From the NCBI RefSeq assembly GCF_029407905.1, contig NC_073625.1:167606240-167670239 (forward strand): DNA of 64,000 nucleotides, given 5' to 3'. Shown here piece after piece: positions 1 to 10,896 of this stretch; positions within the stretch are counted from its first letter, which is position 1, and each line of letters starts with the position of its first letter. Below the pieces are notes generated by a model. The model did not search any database and had not been told where the DNA came from. It worked only from the letters and a program-made list of their open reading frames with translations. The position numbers and the translations under genes were made by a program. Source of the stretch: Bubalus kerabau (taxonomy: Eukaryota; Chordata; Mammalia; Artiodactyla; Bovidae).

Positions 1-24
1 AGTGGGGTGCCATTGCCTTCTCCA
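1..24 (-). mobile_element. Bov-A2 SINE, 5' end only
   Basis: The first bases are the reverse complement of the Bov-A2 start (ggagaaggcaatggcaccc). The same edge is seen complete at 21705. The rest lies outside the window. It abuts BovB sequence at base 25, so the SINE probably inserted into the BovB copy. Confidence 0.75.
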
Positions 25-1677
25 TAGCTTTGACTAGATGGGCCTTTGTTGGCAAAGTAATGTCTCTGCTTTTAAACATGCTGTCTAGTTTGGTCATTGC
101 TTTTCTTCCAAGGAGCAAGCATCTTTTAATTTCATGGCTGCAGTCACCATCTGCAGTGATTGTGGAACCTAAGAAAATAAAATCCTTCACTGTTTCATTG
201 TTTCCCCACCTATTTTCCATGAAATGATGGGACTGGATACCATGATCTTAGTTTTTTGAATGCTGAGTATTAAGCCTGATTTTTCACTCTCCTCTTTCAT
301 CAAGAGGCTCTTCAGTTCCTCTTCATTTTCTGCCATAAGTGTGGTGTCATCTGAGGTTATTGATATTTCTTCCATCAAACTTGATTCCAGCTTGTGCTTC
401 ATCCAGCCTGGCATTTTGCATGATGTACGCTGCATATAAGTTAAATTAGCAAGGTGACAATATATATAGCCTTAACGTACTCCTTTCCTGATTTGGAACC
501 AGTCTCTTGTTTATGTCAAGTTCTAACTGCTACTTCTTGACCTGCATAAAGATTTCTCAGGAGGCAGGTCAGGTGGTCTGGTATTTCCATCTCTTTAAGA
601 ATTTTCCACAGTCTGTTGTGATCTACACAGTCAAAGATTTGACATAATCATTAAAGCAGAAGTAGATGTTTTCTTGAACTCTCTTGCTTTGCAATGTTCC
701 AACGAATGTTGGCAATTTGATCTCTGGTTCCTCTGCCTTTTCTAAAACCAGCTTGAACATCTGGAAGTTCTTGGTTCACATACTTTTGAAGCCTGGCTTG
801 GAGAATTTTGAGAATTACTTTGCTAGTGTGTGAGACGAATGCAATTGTGTGGTAGTTTGAACATTCTTTGACACTGTCCTTCTTTGGGATTGGATGAAAA
901 TGAACCTTTTCCAGTCCTGTGGCCACTGCTGAGTTTTCCAAATGTGCTGGCATATTGAGTGCAGCACTTTCACAGCATCATCTTTCAGGATTTGAAATAG
1001 CTCAACTGGAATTCCATCACCTCCACTAACTTTGTTCATAGTGATGCTTTCCAAGGCCCAGTTTACTTCTCATTCCAGGATGTATGGCTCTAGGTGAGTG
1101 ATCATACCATCATGGTTATCTGGGTCATGAACTTTTCATATAATTCTTTTGTGTATTCTTGCCACCTCTTCTTAATATCTTCTGCTTCTGTTAGATGCAT
1201 ACCATTTCTGTTCTTTATTGTGTCCATCTTTGCATGAAATGTTCCCTTGGCATCTCTAATTTTTTTGAAGAGATCTCCAGTCTTTCCCATTCTATTGTTT
1301 TCCTCTATTTCTTTGCATTGACCACTGAGGATGGTTTTCTTATCTCTCTTTTCTATTCTTTGGAACTCTGCATTTAGATGGGTGTATCTTTCTTCTTCCC
1401 CTTTGCCTTTTGCTTCTCTTCTTTTTTAAGCTATTTGTAAGGCCTCCTGAGACCACCATTTTGCATTTCTCTTTTTGGGGATGGTCTTGATGATTGCCTC
1501 CTGTAAAATGTCACTAACCTTCATCCATAGTTCTTCTGGCACTCTGTCTATCAGATCTAATCCCTTGAATCTATTTGTCACTTCCACTGTGTTATTGTAT
1601 GGGATTTGATTTAGGTCATACCTGAATGATCTAGTGGTTATATCTACTTTTTTCAATTTAATTAAATCTTCAATTTT
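25..1677 (-). mobile_element. BovB (RTE) LINE, reverse-transcriptase part, 3' segment of a 5'-inverted copy
   Basis: Reading the minus strand gives BovB reverse-transcriptase sequence from just after the endonuclease domain towards the 3' end. Recognisable in-frame pieces are VSGGDGIPVELFQ (about 1010-1050) and ELPDVQAGFRKGRGTRDQIANI (about 690-780, split here into short runs). The frame is broken many times. The catalytic YADD is lost: at about 350 eight bases are missing compared with the copy at 38038, leaving SDD. The element is therefore dead. The 3' end is outside the window or replaced by the Bov-A2 at 1-24. Upstream BovB sequence continues at 1678 on the opposite strand, as expected from twin priming. 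Confidence 0.9.
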
Positions 1678-2399
1678 ATCCTGGAATGCTAGGTCCATGA
1701 ATTAAGGTAAATTAGAAGTGATCAAACAGGAGATGGCAAGAGTGAACATCGACATTTTAGGAATCAGTAAACTAGAATGGACATGGAATAGGCAAATTTA
1801 ATTCAGAGGACCCTTATATCTATTCTGGTGGGCAAGAATCCCTTAGAAGAAATGGAGTAATCCTCATAGTCAACAAAAGAGTCCAAAATGCAGTACTTGG
1901 GTGTAATCTCAAAAATGTCATAATGATCTCTGTTTGTTTCCAAGGCAAACCATTCAATATCACAGTAATCCAAGTCTGTACCCCAACCAGTAATGCTGAA
2001 GAAGCTGAAGTTGAACAGTTCTATGAAGACTTATAAGACCTTCTAGAACTAACACCTAAAAAAGATGCCCTTATAATTATAGAAGACTGGAATGCAAAGT
2101 AAGAAATCAAAAGATACCTGGAGTAACAGGCAAGTTTGGCCTTGGAGTACAAAATGAATCATGGAAAATTCTAACAGAGTTTTGCCAAGAGAATGCACTG
2201 GTCATAGTAAATATTCTCTTCCAAAAACACAAGAGAAGACTCTACACATGGATATCACCAGATGGTCAATACTGAAATCATATTGATTTTATTATTTTCA
2301 GCTAAAGATGGAGAAGCTCTATGCAATCAGCCAAAACAAGACCTGGAGCTGACTGTGGTTCCTATCACAAATTCCTTATCGCCAAATTCAGACATAAAT
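1678..2399 (+). mobile_element. BovB LINE, endonuclease part, inverted 5' segment of the same copy
   Basis: The plus strand reads the BovB apurinic-type endonuclease domain, starting near ctggaatgctaggtccatg, passing through gtccaaaatgcagtacttgg, and ending near gccaaattcagac at about 2393. That end is where the minus-strand segment (25-1677) begins in the family order, so the two pieces together make one continuous element with its 5' part flipped. Frameshifts and stops are present, for example a stop in 'gacttataagacc' at about 2029. No intact endonuclease remains. Two independent insertions facing apart would also give this strand pattern, but not the matching breakpoints. Confidence 0.85.
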
Positions 2400-3360
2400 A
2401 GTTAGGCAATGATAGTTGCTATATAAGTATCATTAAAAACATTAGTGACACTTTTTGATCAAATACAGGAAATAATTAAGTAGTATTCAAAGCTTACAAT
2501 TCATCAGCTACAAGCATAGTGCCTATACCTGGGCAGTTACTGTATATCCTGAATGTCAGCACAGCTTATGTGTCTTTCTCTATTGTTGCATATAATTTTT
2601 TGAAAACCCAATTAAGATTAAAGCTTAATTATCTTCGAAGACATAGGAAAAGGCAGCCTTAGTGTTATTTAAACCTGAGAGCTATGAATTTCAGTATTAA
2701 TCTCTAGGCAGGTGCTCTTTCCTTACACAAAAATAAAAGCTAATAATTCACTAATGTACAAAACATGGCAATGGTCACAGATTAGGACTCCATCTATTAA
2801 GATATAATATAGCCCTGGCGTACCTTCTGCACACAACTCCACACAGTCCATGACCCTTTATTGGGAAAAAACTTCTGTGATGTCTCAGTGATCCCTCACT
2901 ATCACTGGGCTAAATAATCCACAAAATACATGCCTACTTCCCCTAAAGCATGCATTCTTCTCTCCAGTCAGCCAACAACTAGCATCTACATTACTCAATA
3001 AACTGTTCATTTCTAATTGCTGTGGAATTTAAATCAAAATGACCACCAGAATCACCTATGCAAAGTGCAAAACCCTATCTCACATGGGGCCATGCCCCAA
3101 AGCAGGAGCAGCCTTATTTAGAGGACAAGACTCACATATTTGGGTGAGTAACATTTAATAGTTTTTATGCAAGTGTTTCAGTTGAGTTCAAGTAGACAGA
3201 TTTTTAGGATTCATGTATGGGACTTAGGCTATAGTTGAATAGGACTTAGAAAGTGAGGGAGGTGAGCAGAGTGCTGTAGGTAGAGGGGCTGTTGTAGGGA
3301 AGGGCAGAGACAAGAAAATCCAGTTTAAACTTCCGAATCTGTATTTCCCATAGACAGTAC
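2400..3360. other. No recognised feature
   Basis: About 960 bases of AT-rich sequence with no repeat family I can name and no long open frame. Nothing beyond background is visible on either strand. Confidence 0.5.
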
Positions 3361-3575
3361 AGGTGGTGCTAGTGGTAAAGAATCTGCCTGCCAATGCAGG
3401 AGACTTAAGAAACATGGGTTTAATTCATGGGTTGGGAAGATGCCCTGGAGAAGGAAATAGCAACCCACTCCAGTATTCTTGCCTGCAGAATCCCATTGAC
3501 AGAGGAGTCGGGCAGGCTACAGTTCGTGGGGTCACAAAGAGTTGGACATGACTGAAGTGACTGAGCATGCCTCAT
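3361..3575 (+). mobile_element. Bov-tA SINE, diverged
   Basis: The tRNA-Glu-derived head (agtggtaaagaatctgcctg) is followed by the BovB-type body (cccactccagtattcttgcc) and the tail gttggacatgactgaagtgac. Many substitutions point to an older copy. The first bases of the head are degraded, so the start is approximate. Confidence 0.9.
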
Positions 3576-3699
3576 GCACAAATTCAGTATGTCCTAACTG
3601 AAGGTCTTTTTCCCATGGCCCAATCCTATTTTTCCTCCAATTTCCTATGTCTGTGAATCCAACATCTATTAATACCCTGAAGTTCATGTCAGGGAAAAA

Positions 3700-4190
3700 A
3701 GATGTCACTGTAGTCAAACAACTTCATTTCTGTTTCCTCCCACATCTCATGTTTTATCATCCAGAGAACCAGGTCAATTCTATAGTCTAAAGGTATCTTC
3801 ACACTCTCTTTCTTGGCATGGATCTACAAATATGTTCATGTTTCCTCTCCAGCCTCATCCCTCACCATTCCTCTTTCTGCCTTGTCTGTACAGAACTATT
3901 CAGAGCCATCACTTGTTTCATACATCCTCTTGACTTCAAACCTTTGCAGCTGATCTCTTTGACTTTCAGGGCTCAGCTTTCTCATTATTGCCTGTGAGAA
4001 GCATGTCCTTCTTCTCCACTAACTCATTTGATTCATTATAGTTCTCAGTATAATATATGGCAGTTGTCTGATTATTTCTTGGGCTTTGCAACTGTCCTGT
4101 GAACATTTGCAGGTCTTCCTTGTCTTAGCATCTCCTAGGAAAACAGCATATGGCAGGCATTGACTAAAGGCTTATAAAAAAATGAATGAC
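3700..4190 (+). mobile_element. Ancient LINE2 (L2) 3' region, degraded
   Basis: The order of weakly matching blocks (a 'tcatagttctcagtataat'-like block, then cttgtcttagcatctcctag, then a gcaggcattgactaaaggct / aatgaatga tail) follows the L2 3' end. Divergence is high and the call rests on recall of the family. Bounds are approximate. Confidence 0.45.
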
Positions 4191-5214
4191 CTAATGGATG
4201 TTGGAGAAAATATTTCAGCTGTTTGGAGTCCAGGAATTGTGCTAGGCAAGTTATGAAAGGTCTATACATGTGAAAAGATTGTGCAGCATCTTAGGACTTT
4301 ATGTTGCAGACCATAAGAAGTCACTGAGGTTTTCATGGAGGAAAACTGACTTAATAAGAGCAGTGTACTTGTAAGATGAATCATGGTGATATCAATGCCT
4401 GGAGAAAGGAAGAAGACTAATGTTGGGAGACTGGCCAGGAGGCCAGGTCAGTGATTTAAATGCAAAATAATGAAGGCCTGCAATGTGGTGGTAGCAGGCA
4501 TAGAGAGGTTGGGTACATATATAAACAGGGGATTTTTTTAGTACAAAAATTTGAAAAGGAAAAAATAAACTGGAAAAATTTTTATTTGCATATGATAGTC
4601 AAAGTTCTTTCATGAAACTCAAAAAGGCAGTCATACAAATGAGAAAAACAATTTATGGACAAAATAGATGAGAAAAGAACACACAGAAAAGGAATAATAA
4701 ACATAGAAAAAAATTCAACATCATCACAAATCCAAATAATAAAAATACTGATAGTTCTTTGGACATAATCTGAAAACTTGGCAAGTAACGAAGCAAACTG
4801 AGGTTAAAACTCATCTTAGTTGCTCAGGGACAGTTTGCACTGGTACTCACACCTCTGTGAAGTCAGATGATGGATGACAATCACACACATTTGAAAGACA
4901 GCGAATCAACAATGACCACACTCCTCTAACAATGCTTCCGTGGCTGAAAGCCATCTACTCCCTAACCCTTTCATTTCCAAAACGTCCTTCAATTCCTCAA
5001 CTCTCCACTTCTCGAAGCTGTATCTATAAGATCAGCTCTGAGACACTGTGACTTATAAGTACATCTCACTCATGCATAAGCAAGCAATGAAGCCAGCTCC
5101 TTTTAATTTTCAATCAGTGTTTCCTTCCTTCGATAGGTGAGAAATTCTAATGCACTTCAGGTGAGACAGTAAACTATCACAGCTTTCCTGTAAAAAGATT
5201 TAGTACCAATTCAT
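4191..5214. other. No confident feature; A-rich stretch inside
   Basis: The 4550-4760 part is A-rich on the plus strand and faintly resembles an old L1 ORF2 3' region (cattcaacatcatcac-type wording). The match is too weak to call. The rest shows nothing recognisable. Confidence 0.35.
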
Positions 5215-5479
5215 TAAGAGCTTTTTAAAGTTTGAATTCTTTTACCCTGTAGCTGGATTCCAGGAAAATATCTTAATAAAACAATCAGGAATGGTTTTCT
5301 TTATAGGGATATTCATTGTGATATTATTTTAATTAATGAAAGATTTAAAATGGCTTCAATGACCAATAATAGGAAAACGGTTGGGAAAATTTTAGACTGT
5401 TGCTCAAATGAGACATTATATAATTAAACAACGTTTTCAAAGATCTTTTAAAAATAACATTGGACCATAATCATGAAGG
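5215..5479 (+). mobile_element. Ancient L1 (L1M-type) 3' end, part 1
   Basis: The phrase gggatattcattgtgatatt followed by ccaataataggaaaacggtt is the well-known ORF2 end / 3'UTR wording of old mammalian L1s. The copy is interrupted by the Bov-tA at 5480 and resumes at 5703. Confidence 0.6.
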
Positions 5480-5702
5480 AGCTTCCCTGTGGTTCAGATG
5501 GTAGAAAATCTGCCCGCAATGCAGGAGACCCAGGTTCGATCCCTGGGTCTGGAAGATCTCCTGGCAAAGGAAATGGCAACCCACTCCAGTATTCTTGGCT
5601 GGAGAATTCCATGGAGAGAGGAACCTGGTGGGCTACAGTTTATGGGGTCCCAAAGAGTCTGACACAACTTTCAAGAGCGACAATAGCAACCAACACTTTC
5701 AT
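5480..5702 (+). mobile_element. Bov-tA SINE
   Basis: Complete tRNA-Glu head (gcttccctgtggttcagatgg), B-box-like ggttcgatccctgg, body cactccagtattcttggctg and tail. A short tcatgaa-like sequence on each side may be the target duplication. It splits an older L1 3' end. Confidence 0.93.
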
Positions 5703-5925
5703 GCTCATGAAATAAATACTAAGTAATAGGAAAGGATTTAAAGATGTTTTTGTGCAATGTAGTTGTAGATGTGGACAGGTGTGACTCTGTTAAATATTCC
5801 AATTATTCTATAGTTATCTCTCCTTGGTGGAGTTACACATTAATTTTTATTTTAATAATCCTACATATTTTCCAAATCTTTTAACAAGCATGTACTTAAC
5901 ATCATAAGAACATTTATTTTAAAAG
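5703..5925 (+). mobile_element. Ancient L1 (L1M-type) 3' end, part 2
   Basis: Continuation after the SINE. cctacatattttccaaatc and aacaagcatgtacttaac match the terminal 3'UTR of old L1s. The poly-A is decayed. Confidence 0.5.
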
Positions 5926-6713
5926 ATTAGAGAGGATTTTTATTTTAAAAGTTTCAGGTTCCTCAAATTTAAAAGTTGCCACTTCATTCTTACCAGCAAA
6001 AAACTTAACAGGTTGAAAAATTAACAACTTTTCCAGAATTCCTAAGAGAGGAGAGGACACAGAGGAAACCACTGTTTCCAAGATTGAAGAAACAGGGAAG
6101 GGAATACAGGGAGTCAGGACTGACCAGCGCAGAGACTCAGCTGGAAATGCATGGGAACCAGTGCCTAGGGTGAAAAAACAGAACCCTAATTGATGAATTG
6201 CTGGAGGCTCAGGGCAGACAACTCAGAGTTAAAAACTCCAAGAGGATTCAGTCATGAAGGACACCCACAATACTGTGAGATTTACCCACAGGAATCTGAC
6301 CATATTTCCACAGTATATATTGGAGAAAAATCCTCTTGGTCTTCCTTCTCTGAGAAAGGAGAAAGAGCCATTTTGAAATACTCCAGAGTACTGAGAGAAG
6401 AAAACTCTGCTCTTCTTACTAAGGCCTGTCCTCAGGGGAAACTAGTTAAGGAGATCCTACACTTAAGAGGTAGTATTAGAGTCTAACTGGCCTAGAGAAG
6501 GGAAATACCCAACTCCAGCTGGTTCTAACCTTCAATGAGAGAGGCATGAAATACTCAATTCCATCCCAGTCTAGCCTTCCTATTCCACCTAAAGAAGGAG
6601 GAAAAAAAAAAAAAAAAAAGAACTTAAGAAACACTTGTGAAGTTCACAGTCCAAAGGTATAAGCTCACTAAATTACTGAAACTTAAACACAGGACTATAG
6701 AATGCTTCCCCTC
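5926..6713 (+). mobile_element. Possible old L1/HAL1 5' region
   Basis: GC-richer sequence (for example ctggcctagagaagggaaat near 6490) directly precedes an L1-type ORF1 region in the same orientation, so it may be that element's 5'UTR. A pure A-run lies at 6602-6619. The 98-residue open frame at 6190-6486 resembles no protein I know and is probably chance. Confidence 0.35.
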
Positions 6714-6725
6714 CCACAACACCCT

Positions 6726-6997
6726 GCTGCTGCTGCTGCTAAGTCACTTCAGTTGTGTCCAACTCTGTGCCAACCCATAGACGGCAGCCCACCCCAGGCT
6801 CCCCCGTCCCTGGGATTCTCCAGGCAAGAACACTGGAGTGGGTTGCCATTTCCTTCTCCAATGCATGAAAAGTGAAAGGGAAGTCACTCAGTCATGTCCG
6901 ACTCTTAGCGACCCCATGGACTGCAGCCTACCAGGCTCCTCCATCCATGGGATTTTCCAGGCAAGAGTACTGGAGTGGGGTGCCATTGCCTTCTCTG
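6726..6997 (-). mobile_element. Bov-A2 SINE, full length
   Basis: Antisense copy with both BovB-derived monomers and the gctgctgctgctgct tail at its left edge. Flanking copies ccacaacaccct (6714-6725) and ccacaataccct (6998-7009) form a 12-bp target duplication with one mismatch. Confidence 0.95.
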
Positions 6998-7833
6998 CCA
7001 CAATACCCTACCACCTCCTTATTGAAGGTCTATTTAAGCAGTTCCTTTTACTTTTACATCATGTCCAGATATAAAGAAAATTTACATGACATACCGGAAG
7101 GCAAAAACACAATTTAAGAGACACAGCAAGCATCAGAACCAGTCACTGAAGGGTTGTTAAAATCATCAGACAAAGAATCAAATAAAAACTATAATTAATA
7201 TGCTAAATGAATAAAGTAGATGCCATGAAAGAATAGATGGGCAGTGTAAGCAGAGAGATGGAAATCCTAAGAATCAAAAAGAAATGCTAGAGATCAAAAA
7301 CACTGTGACAGGAATGAAGAATGCCTTTGATGGGTTTATTAGTAGACTAAACACAGCTGAGGAAAGAATCTCGGAGCTACAAGATTTATCAGTAGAATCC
7401 CTGAAAACCAAACAGCAAAGAGAACAAAGACTGAAAAAAAATCCAGAAAATCCAAGCCTGTGCGCAACTACAAAATGTATAATACATATGGAATAGAATA
7501 CTAGGACAAGAAAGAAAGGAGTTAATAAAAATAGTTGAAACAATAATGACTGAGCAGTTCCCCAAATTGATGTCAGACACCAAACCACAAATCCAGGAAT
7601 CTCAGAGATTAGCAAGAAAGATAAATGTCAGAAAACCAATACCTAGCCTTATCATTTTCAAATTACAGAAAATAAAAAAGTAAAGAAAACATCCTGAAAA
7701 AAGTCAAAGGAAAAAACCCTTAGCTACAGAGGAACAAAGATAAAGGTTATATCCAACTTCTCCTTCTTGCGCTCAAGGGGATAGTGAATTAAAATATTTA
7801 AAGCATTGAGAGAAAATAGTCACCAGCCTAGAC

Positions 7834-8010
7834 CCGACTGAGCAACTTCACTTTCACCTTTCACTTTCATGCATTGGAGAAAGAAATGGCAACTCACTCC
7901 AGTGTTCTTGCCTGGAGAATCCCAGGGATGGGGAAGCCTGGTGGGCTGCCATCTCCAGGGTCGCACAGAGTCAGACATGACTGAAGCAACTTAGCAGCAG
8001 CAGTAGCAGC
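7834..8010 (+). mobile_element. Bov-A2 SINE, 5'-truncated
   Basis: It begins in the tail of the first monomer (cgactgagcaacttcacttt), continues through the whole second monomer and ends in the gcagcagcagtagcagc tail. It lies inside the old ORF1 region. Confidence 0.93.
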
Positions 8011-8023
8011 GTAGACTTCTGTA

Positions 8024-8241
8024 GTGGCTTCCCTGGTAGCTCAGATGGTAAAGAATCTTCCTGCAATGCAGGAGACCTGGGTTCAATCCCTAGGTTAGGA
8101 AGATCCCCTGGAGGAGGGCAAAGCAACCAACTCCAGTATTTTTGCCAGGAGAATCCCCATCGACAGAAGAGCCTGGCGGGCTGCAGTCCATGGGGTCACA
8201 AAGAGTTGGACATGACTGAGTGGCTAAGCACAGCACAGCAC
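8024..8241 (+). mobile_element. Bov-tA SINE with 12-bp target duplication
   Basis: tRNA-Glu head, body and tail are complete. tagacttctgta occurs at 8012-8023 and again at 8242-8253, a perfect target duplication. It sits only a few bases after a Bov-A2, in the old L1/HAL1 ORF1. Confidence 0.97.
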
Positions 8242-8289
8242 TAGACTTCTGTATCCTGTGATATTATCCTTCAAGGGCAGGAGCCTCAA

Positions 8290-8402
8290 GTGGGAGGGGA
8301 TGTAAGTATACTTATGACTGATTATACATTGGCATACAGCAGAAGCCAACACAACATTGTAAAGCAATTACACTTTAATTACAAATAAATTTTAAAAAGT
8401 AA
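8290..8402 (+). mobile_element. Very short L1 3' end
   Basis: cagcagaagccaacacaaca and ttgtaaagcaattacacttt are the last bases of a ruminant L1 3'UTR, followed by an A/T-rich tail. HAL1/L1 ORF1 sequence resumes at about 8415, so this is an extremely 5'-truncated insertion. Confidence 0.65.
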
Positions 8403-8573
8403 AGAATAAATAAAGGGTTTTCTCAGATAAACAAAAATTTGAGGGAATTTGTTCCTAGTAGATCTGCCTTACAAGAAATGTTAAAAGAAATTTTTAAAGA
8501 GAATAAAATTATATAAATCAGAAACTCAGCTCTACATAAAAAAGGAAGAACATCAGTGACTTGACTACTATCG

Positions 8574-8905
8574 TTAAGTAATGCCCATCTTTATCCTTAT
8601 AACTTTTCTTGCTATGAAGTCTACTATGTCTAAAATTGATATAGCTACTTCTACTTTCTTCTGATCAGTGTTAGCATGGTATATTTTTCTCCATTCATTC
8701 GTATTTTTATTTATATATGTCTTCATATTTAAAGTGGGTTTCTTGTAGACAACATATAGTTGAGTTGTATTTTTGATCCATTCTGACAACTTCTGTTTTT
8801 TCATTGGTGCATTTACATCATTGACATTGTAAGTAATTACTGATATGGATGAATTCATATCTATCATATTCACTACTATGTTCTACCTGTTGCATTTGTT
8901 CTTTA
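8574..8905 (-). mobile_element. Old L1 ORF2 start (endonuclease N-terminus), inverted
   Basis: The minus strand reads the L1 inter-ORF region and the ORF2 beginning: ISVITYNVNDVNAPMKKQKL from about 8850 leftwards, the endonuclease N-terminal motif, then a later YHANTDQKK-type piece. It is followed at 8906 by L1 3' sequence on the plus strand, the order expected of a 5'-inverted L1 that also lost its middle. Confidence 0.65.
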
Positions 8906-8999
8906 TTCCTATAAACAGATGTTTATACCTGCTTTATTCATTATTGCCAAAACCTGGGAACAAAGAAAACATCCTAAAGTAGGTTAATGGATAAACAGC
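8906..8999 (+). mobile_element. Old L1 3' part, piece 1
   Basis: ttattcattattgccaaaac followed by taatggataaacag is the ORF2 C-terminal wording common in old L1s. The Bov-A2 at 9000 interrupts it. Confidence 0.7.
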
Positions 9000-9270
9000 A
9001 GTGTGTGTTAGTTGCTTAGTCATGTCTGACTCTTTGCAACCCCATAGACTGTAGCCCACCAGACCCCTCTGTCCATGGGATTTTCCAGGCAAGAACATTG
9101 GAGTGGGTTGCCATTTCCCTCTCCAAAAGGAACTATAGAAAGAAGGAAAGTGAAGTCACTCAGTTGAGTCTGACTCTTTGTGACCCCATGGACTGTAGCC
9201 TACCAGGCTCCTTCATCCATGTAATTTTCCAGGCAAGAGTACCGGAGTGGGTTACCGTTTCCTTCTCCAG
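9000..9270 (-). mobile_element. Bov-A2 SINE with 8-bp target duplication
   Basis: Antisense full-length dimer. taaacagc stands at 8992-8999 and 9271-9278. It splits an older L1 3' end. Confidence 0.95.
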
Positions 9271-9278
9271 TAAACAGC

Positions 9279-9820
9279 TGTACTTACAGACAATGGAATA
9301 TTATTCAGTACAAAAAGAAATGAGCTCTCAAGCCACAAAAAAACACAGGGGAAAAGAAACAAATGCATATTAATAAGTGAAAGAAGCCAATATGAAAGAG
9401 CTACATACTGTATGATCTCAACTACATGACAGACTGGAAAAAGCAAACTTATGGAACAATAAAAAACCAGAAGTGGGCATGGGGGATGAAAAGACGAATG
9501 ACAGGGCACAGATTTTTAGGACAGTAAAAATACTCTGTATGATATTTGTCACTACACACTACATATTTGTCCAAACCCAGAGAACCCTAATATGAACTGT
9601 GGACTTTGATGATTGTTATGTGTTGCTGTAGGCCCACTCTATGTTAAAAAAACAAACAACAGCTGTGGGGAGTGATGCTGATAATCGGGGAGTATATGCA
9701 TGAGTAGGGGCAGGAGATATGGCGGATCTCTGTACCTTCTTTTCAATTTTGTTACAAACCTAAAATTGTTGTGAAAAATAAAGACTTAAAAATAAAAGAT
9801 TATAGATTGAGTAACTGAGT
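9279..9820 (+). mobile_element. Old L1 3' part, piece 2 (ORF2 end and 3'UTR)
   Basis: caatggaatattattcagta, then tgtatgatctcaactacatg and the 3'UTR ending in gttgtgaaaaataaagac with a decayed A-rich tail. Old mammalian L1 family. Confidence 0.7.
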
Positions 9821-10896
9821 GTGAAATGTCAAGCAGAAAGATAATTTCCAGATGGTTAGACTATGATGTTTGAAATGAGTAGTACAGCATGAAGGGGAGC
9901 TAGCACTGAGCAGAGAATAACTGGTAAATATCCTCCACTCTCTTCACTCAGGTTTTAGATATATGGTATATAAGATTGGACTGTTATTTTCCTTTTAAAA
10001 ATATTTATTTCTGATTGGAATTTCTCTTCTAAAATTTCACACTGGGTCATACAGTGGTCCTTCAGGCAGCCATGGCTGACAGCAAAGTGGAAGGAGAAGA
10101 AGCACTAACAAGTGTCCTATTACCACTCCAACTTTTTTCTCTAGATCAAATATTCACTGGACTTCAGTAAGTGTTTAAGCAGCTCTTGCAAAGTTTCAGA
10201 GAAATGTTCCTAAACCATACAAAATGTATGTCTTTGTTTCTCTAATCTCTGTTCTTGCCTTTGTAGTTAAAACTTTAGAATGTAAATTCTTAGTCTTCTG
10301 TTCCATTTTCCATCATTTTGTTCTTTCTTCAGTCTTTTATTCAAACCTCCCTTAGGACTCAATACCCATGATAGAATAATCGAATTTAAATCTCCATCTA
10401 GTCTTATTAATTGCAATCTTTGCTTCTGTCTTCTTAAAAGAGCTCCACTTGGAGTTTTCACCAGCATCGACTTCTGATAACCCTAAAGGAGGGAGGTGGT
10501 AGCTTTTTCCCTTTGCAGAAGAGGCAGTTGGTTCTTTCTTTAAAACAATGGAATTGCGGCCAAGTTTCCTCCTAAAGTATCTCAAAATATATTCAATAAC
10601 TCAGCAACAAAATTGTGAGTTTCGAGTTTAAAGACTTTAGTTGATTGTAAAAACAGAATTTTGCCCTTTACCATTACTTTGTTCCTACTCCTTAAACAAT
10701 AAACATCCAGCCATTGTTACATAAAAATATGCTCTTATCTTGCCTGACTTCTCCTCCAAGTGAATTAATTAACTGATTCTCTGCTTAACTCTTCCAAAGG
10801 AGAAAAACCATACTCACACAATTTCCCTCTGTTATATCTTTCTTCCCGAAGAGCAGAGGGGGCTGTTACAGATTATTTCACTTTAAACTCATGATT
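9821..10896. other. Unassigned; possible coding remnant at 10267-10585 (minus)
   Basis: No repeat recognised. On the minus strand two overlapping frames (10352-10585, 77 residues; 10267-10467, 66 residues) share a lysine/arginine-rich, non-LINE composition, with pieces such as WSSFKKTEAKIAINKTRWRF. Together they could be one old reading frame broken by a shift. I do not recognise the protein. Chance is the simpler reading. Confidence 0.3.

Larger units (their letters stand above)
7080..8573 (+). pseudogene. Old L1/HAL1 ORF1-type gene, degraded and interrupted
   Basis: The plus strand preserves L1 ORF1p wording. The longest open piece (7284-7496) reads EIKNTVTGMKNAFDGFISRL followed by NTAEERISELQD, the coiled coil. 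Later DNA (tgtcagacaccaaaccacaa at about 7571; aagcattgagagaaaatagtc at 7801; aacaaaaatttgagggaattt at 8430) covers the RNA-binding and C-terminal parts. The frame is broken many times. A Bov-A2, a Bov-tA and a short L1 tail interrupt it. In L1 the product is the RNA-binding ORF1 protein; this copy cannot encode it. No ORF2 follows on the same strand, which would fit HAL1, an ORF1-only L1 relative, or a broken L1. Confidence 0.75.

Noticed and set aside
5480..5560. tRNA-Glu gene
   Set aside because: The tRNA-like segments at 5480 and at all similar places are heads of Bov-tA or CHR SINEs, followed directly by the BovB-type or CHR body.
6721..6741. CTG trinucleotide repeat as a pathogenic-type expansion
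   Set aside because: It is the ordinary GCTGCTG end of an antisense Bov-A2 SINE.
10060..10130. ATG in a Kozak-like context (cagccatggctg) as a gene start
   Set aside because: The frame closes after a short distance and has no recognisable content or downstream exon structure.
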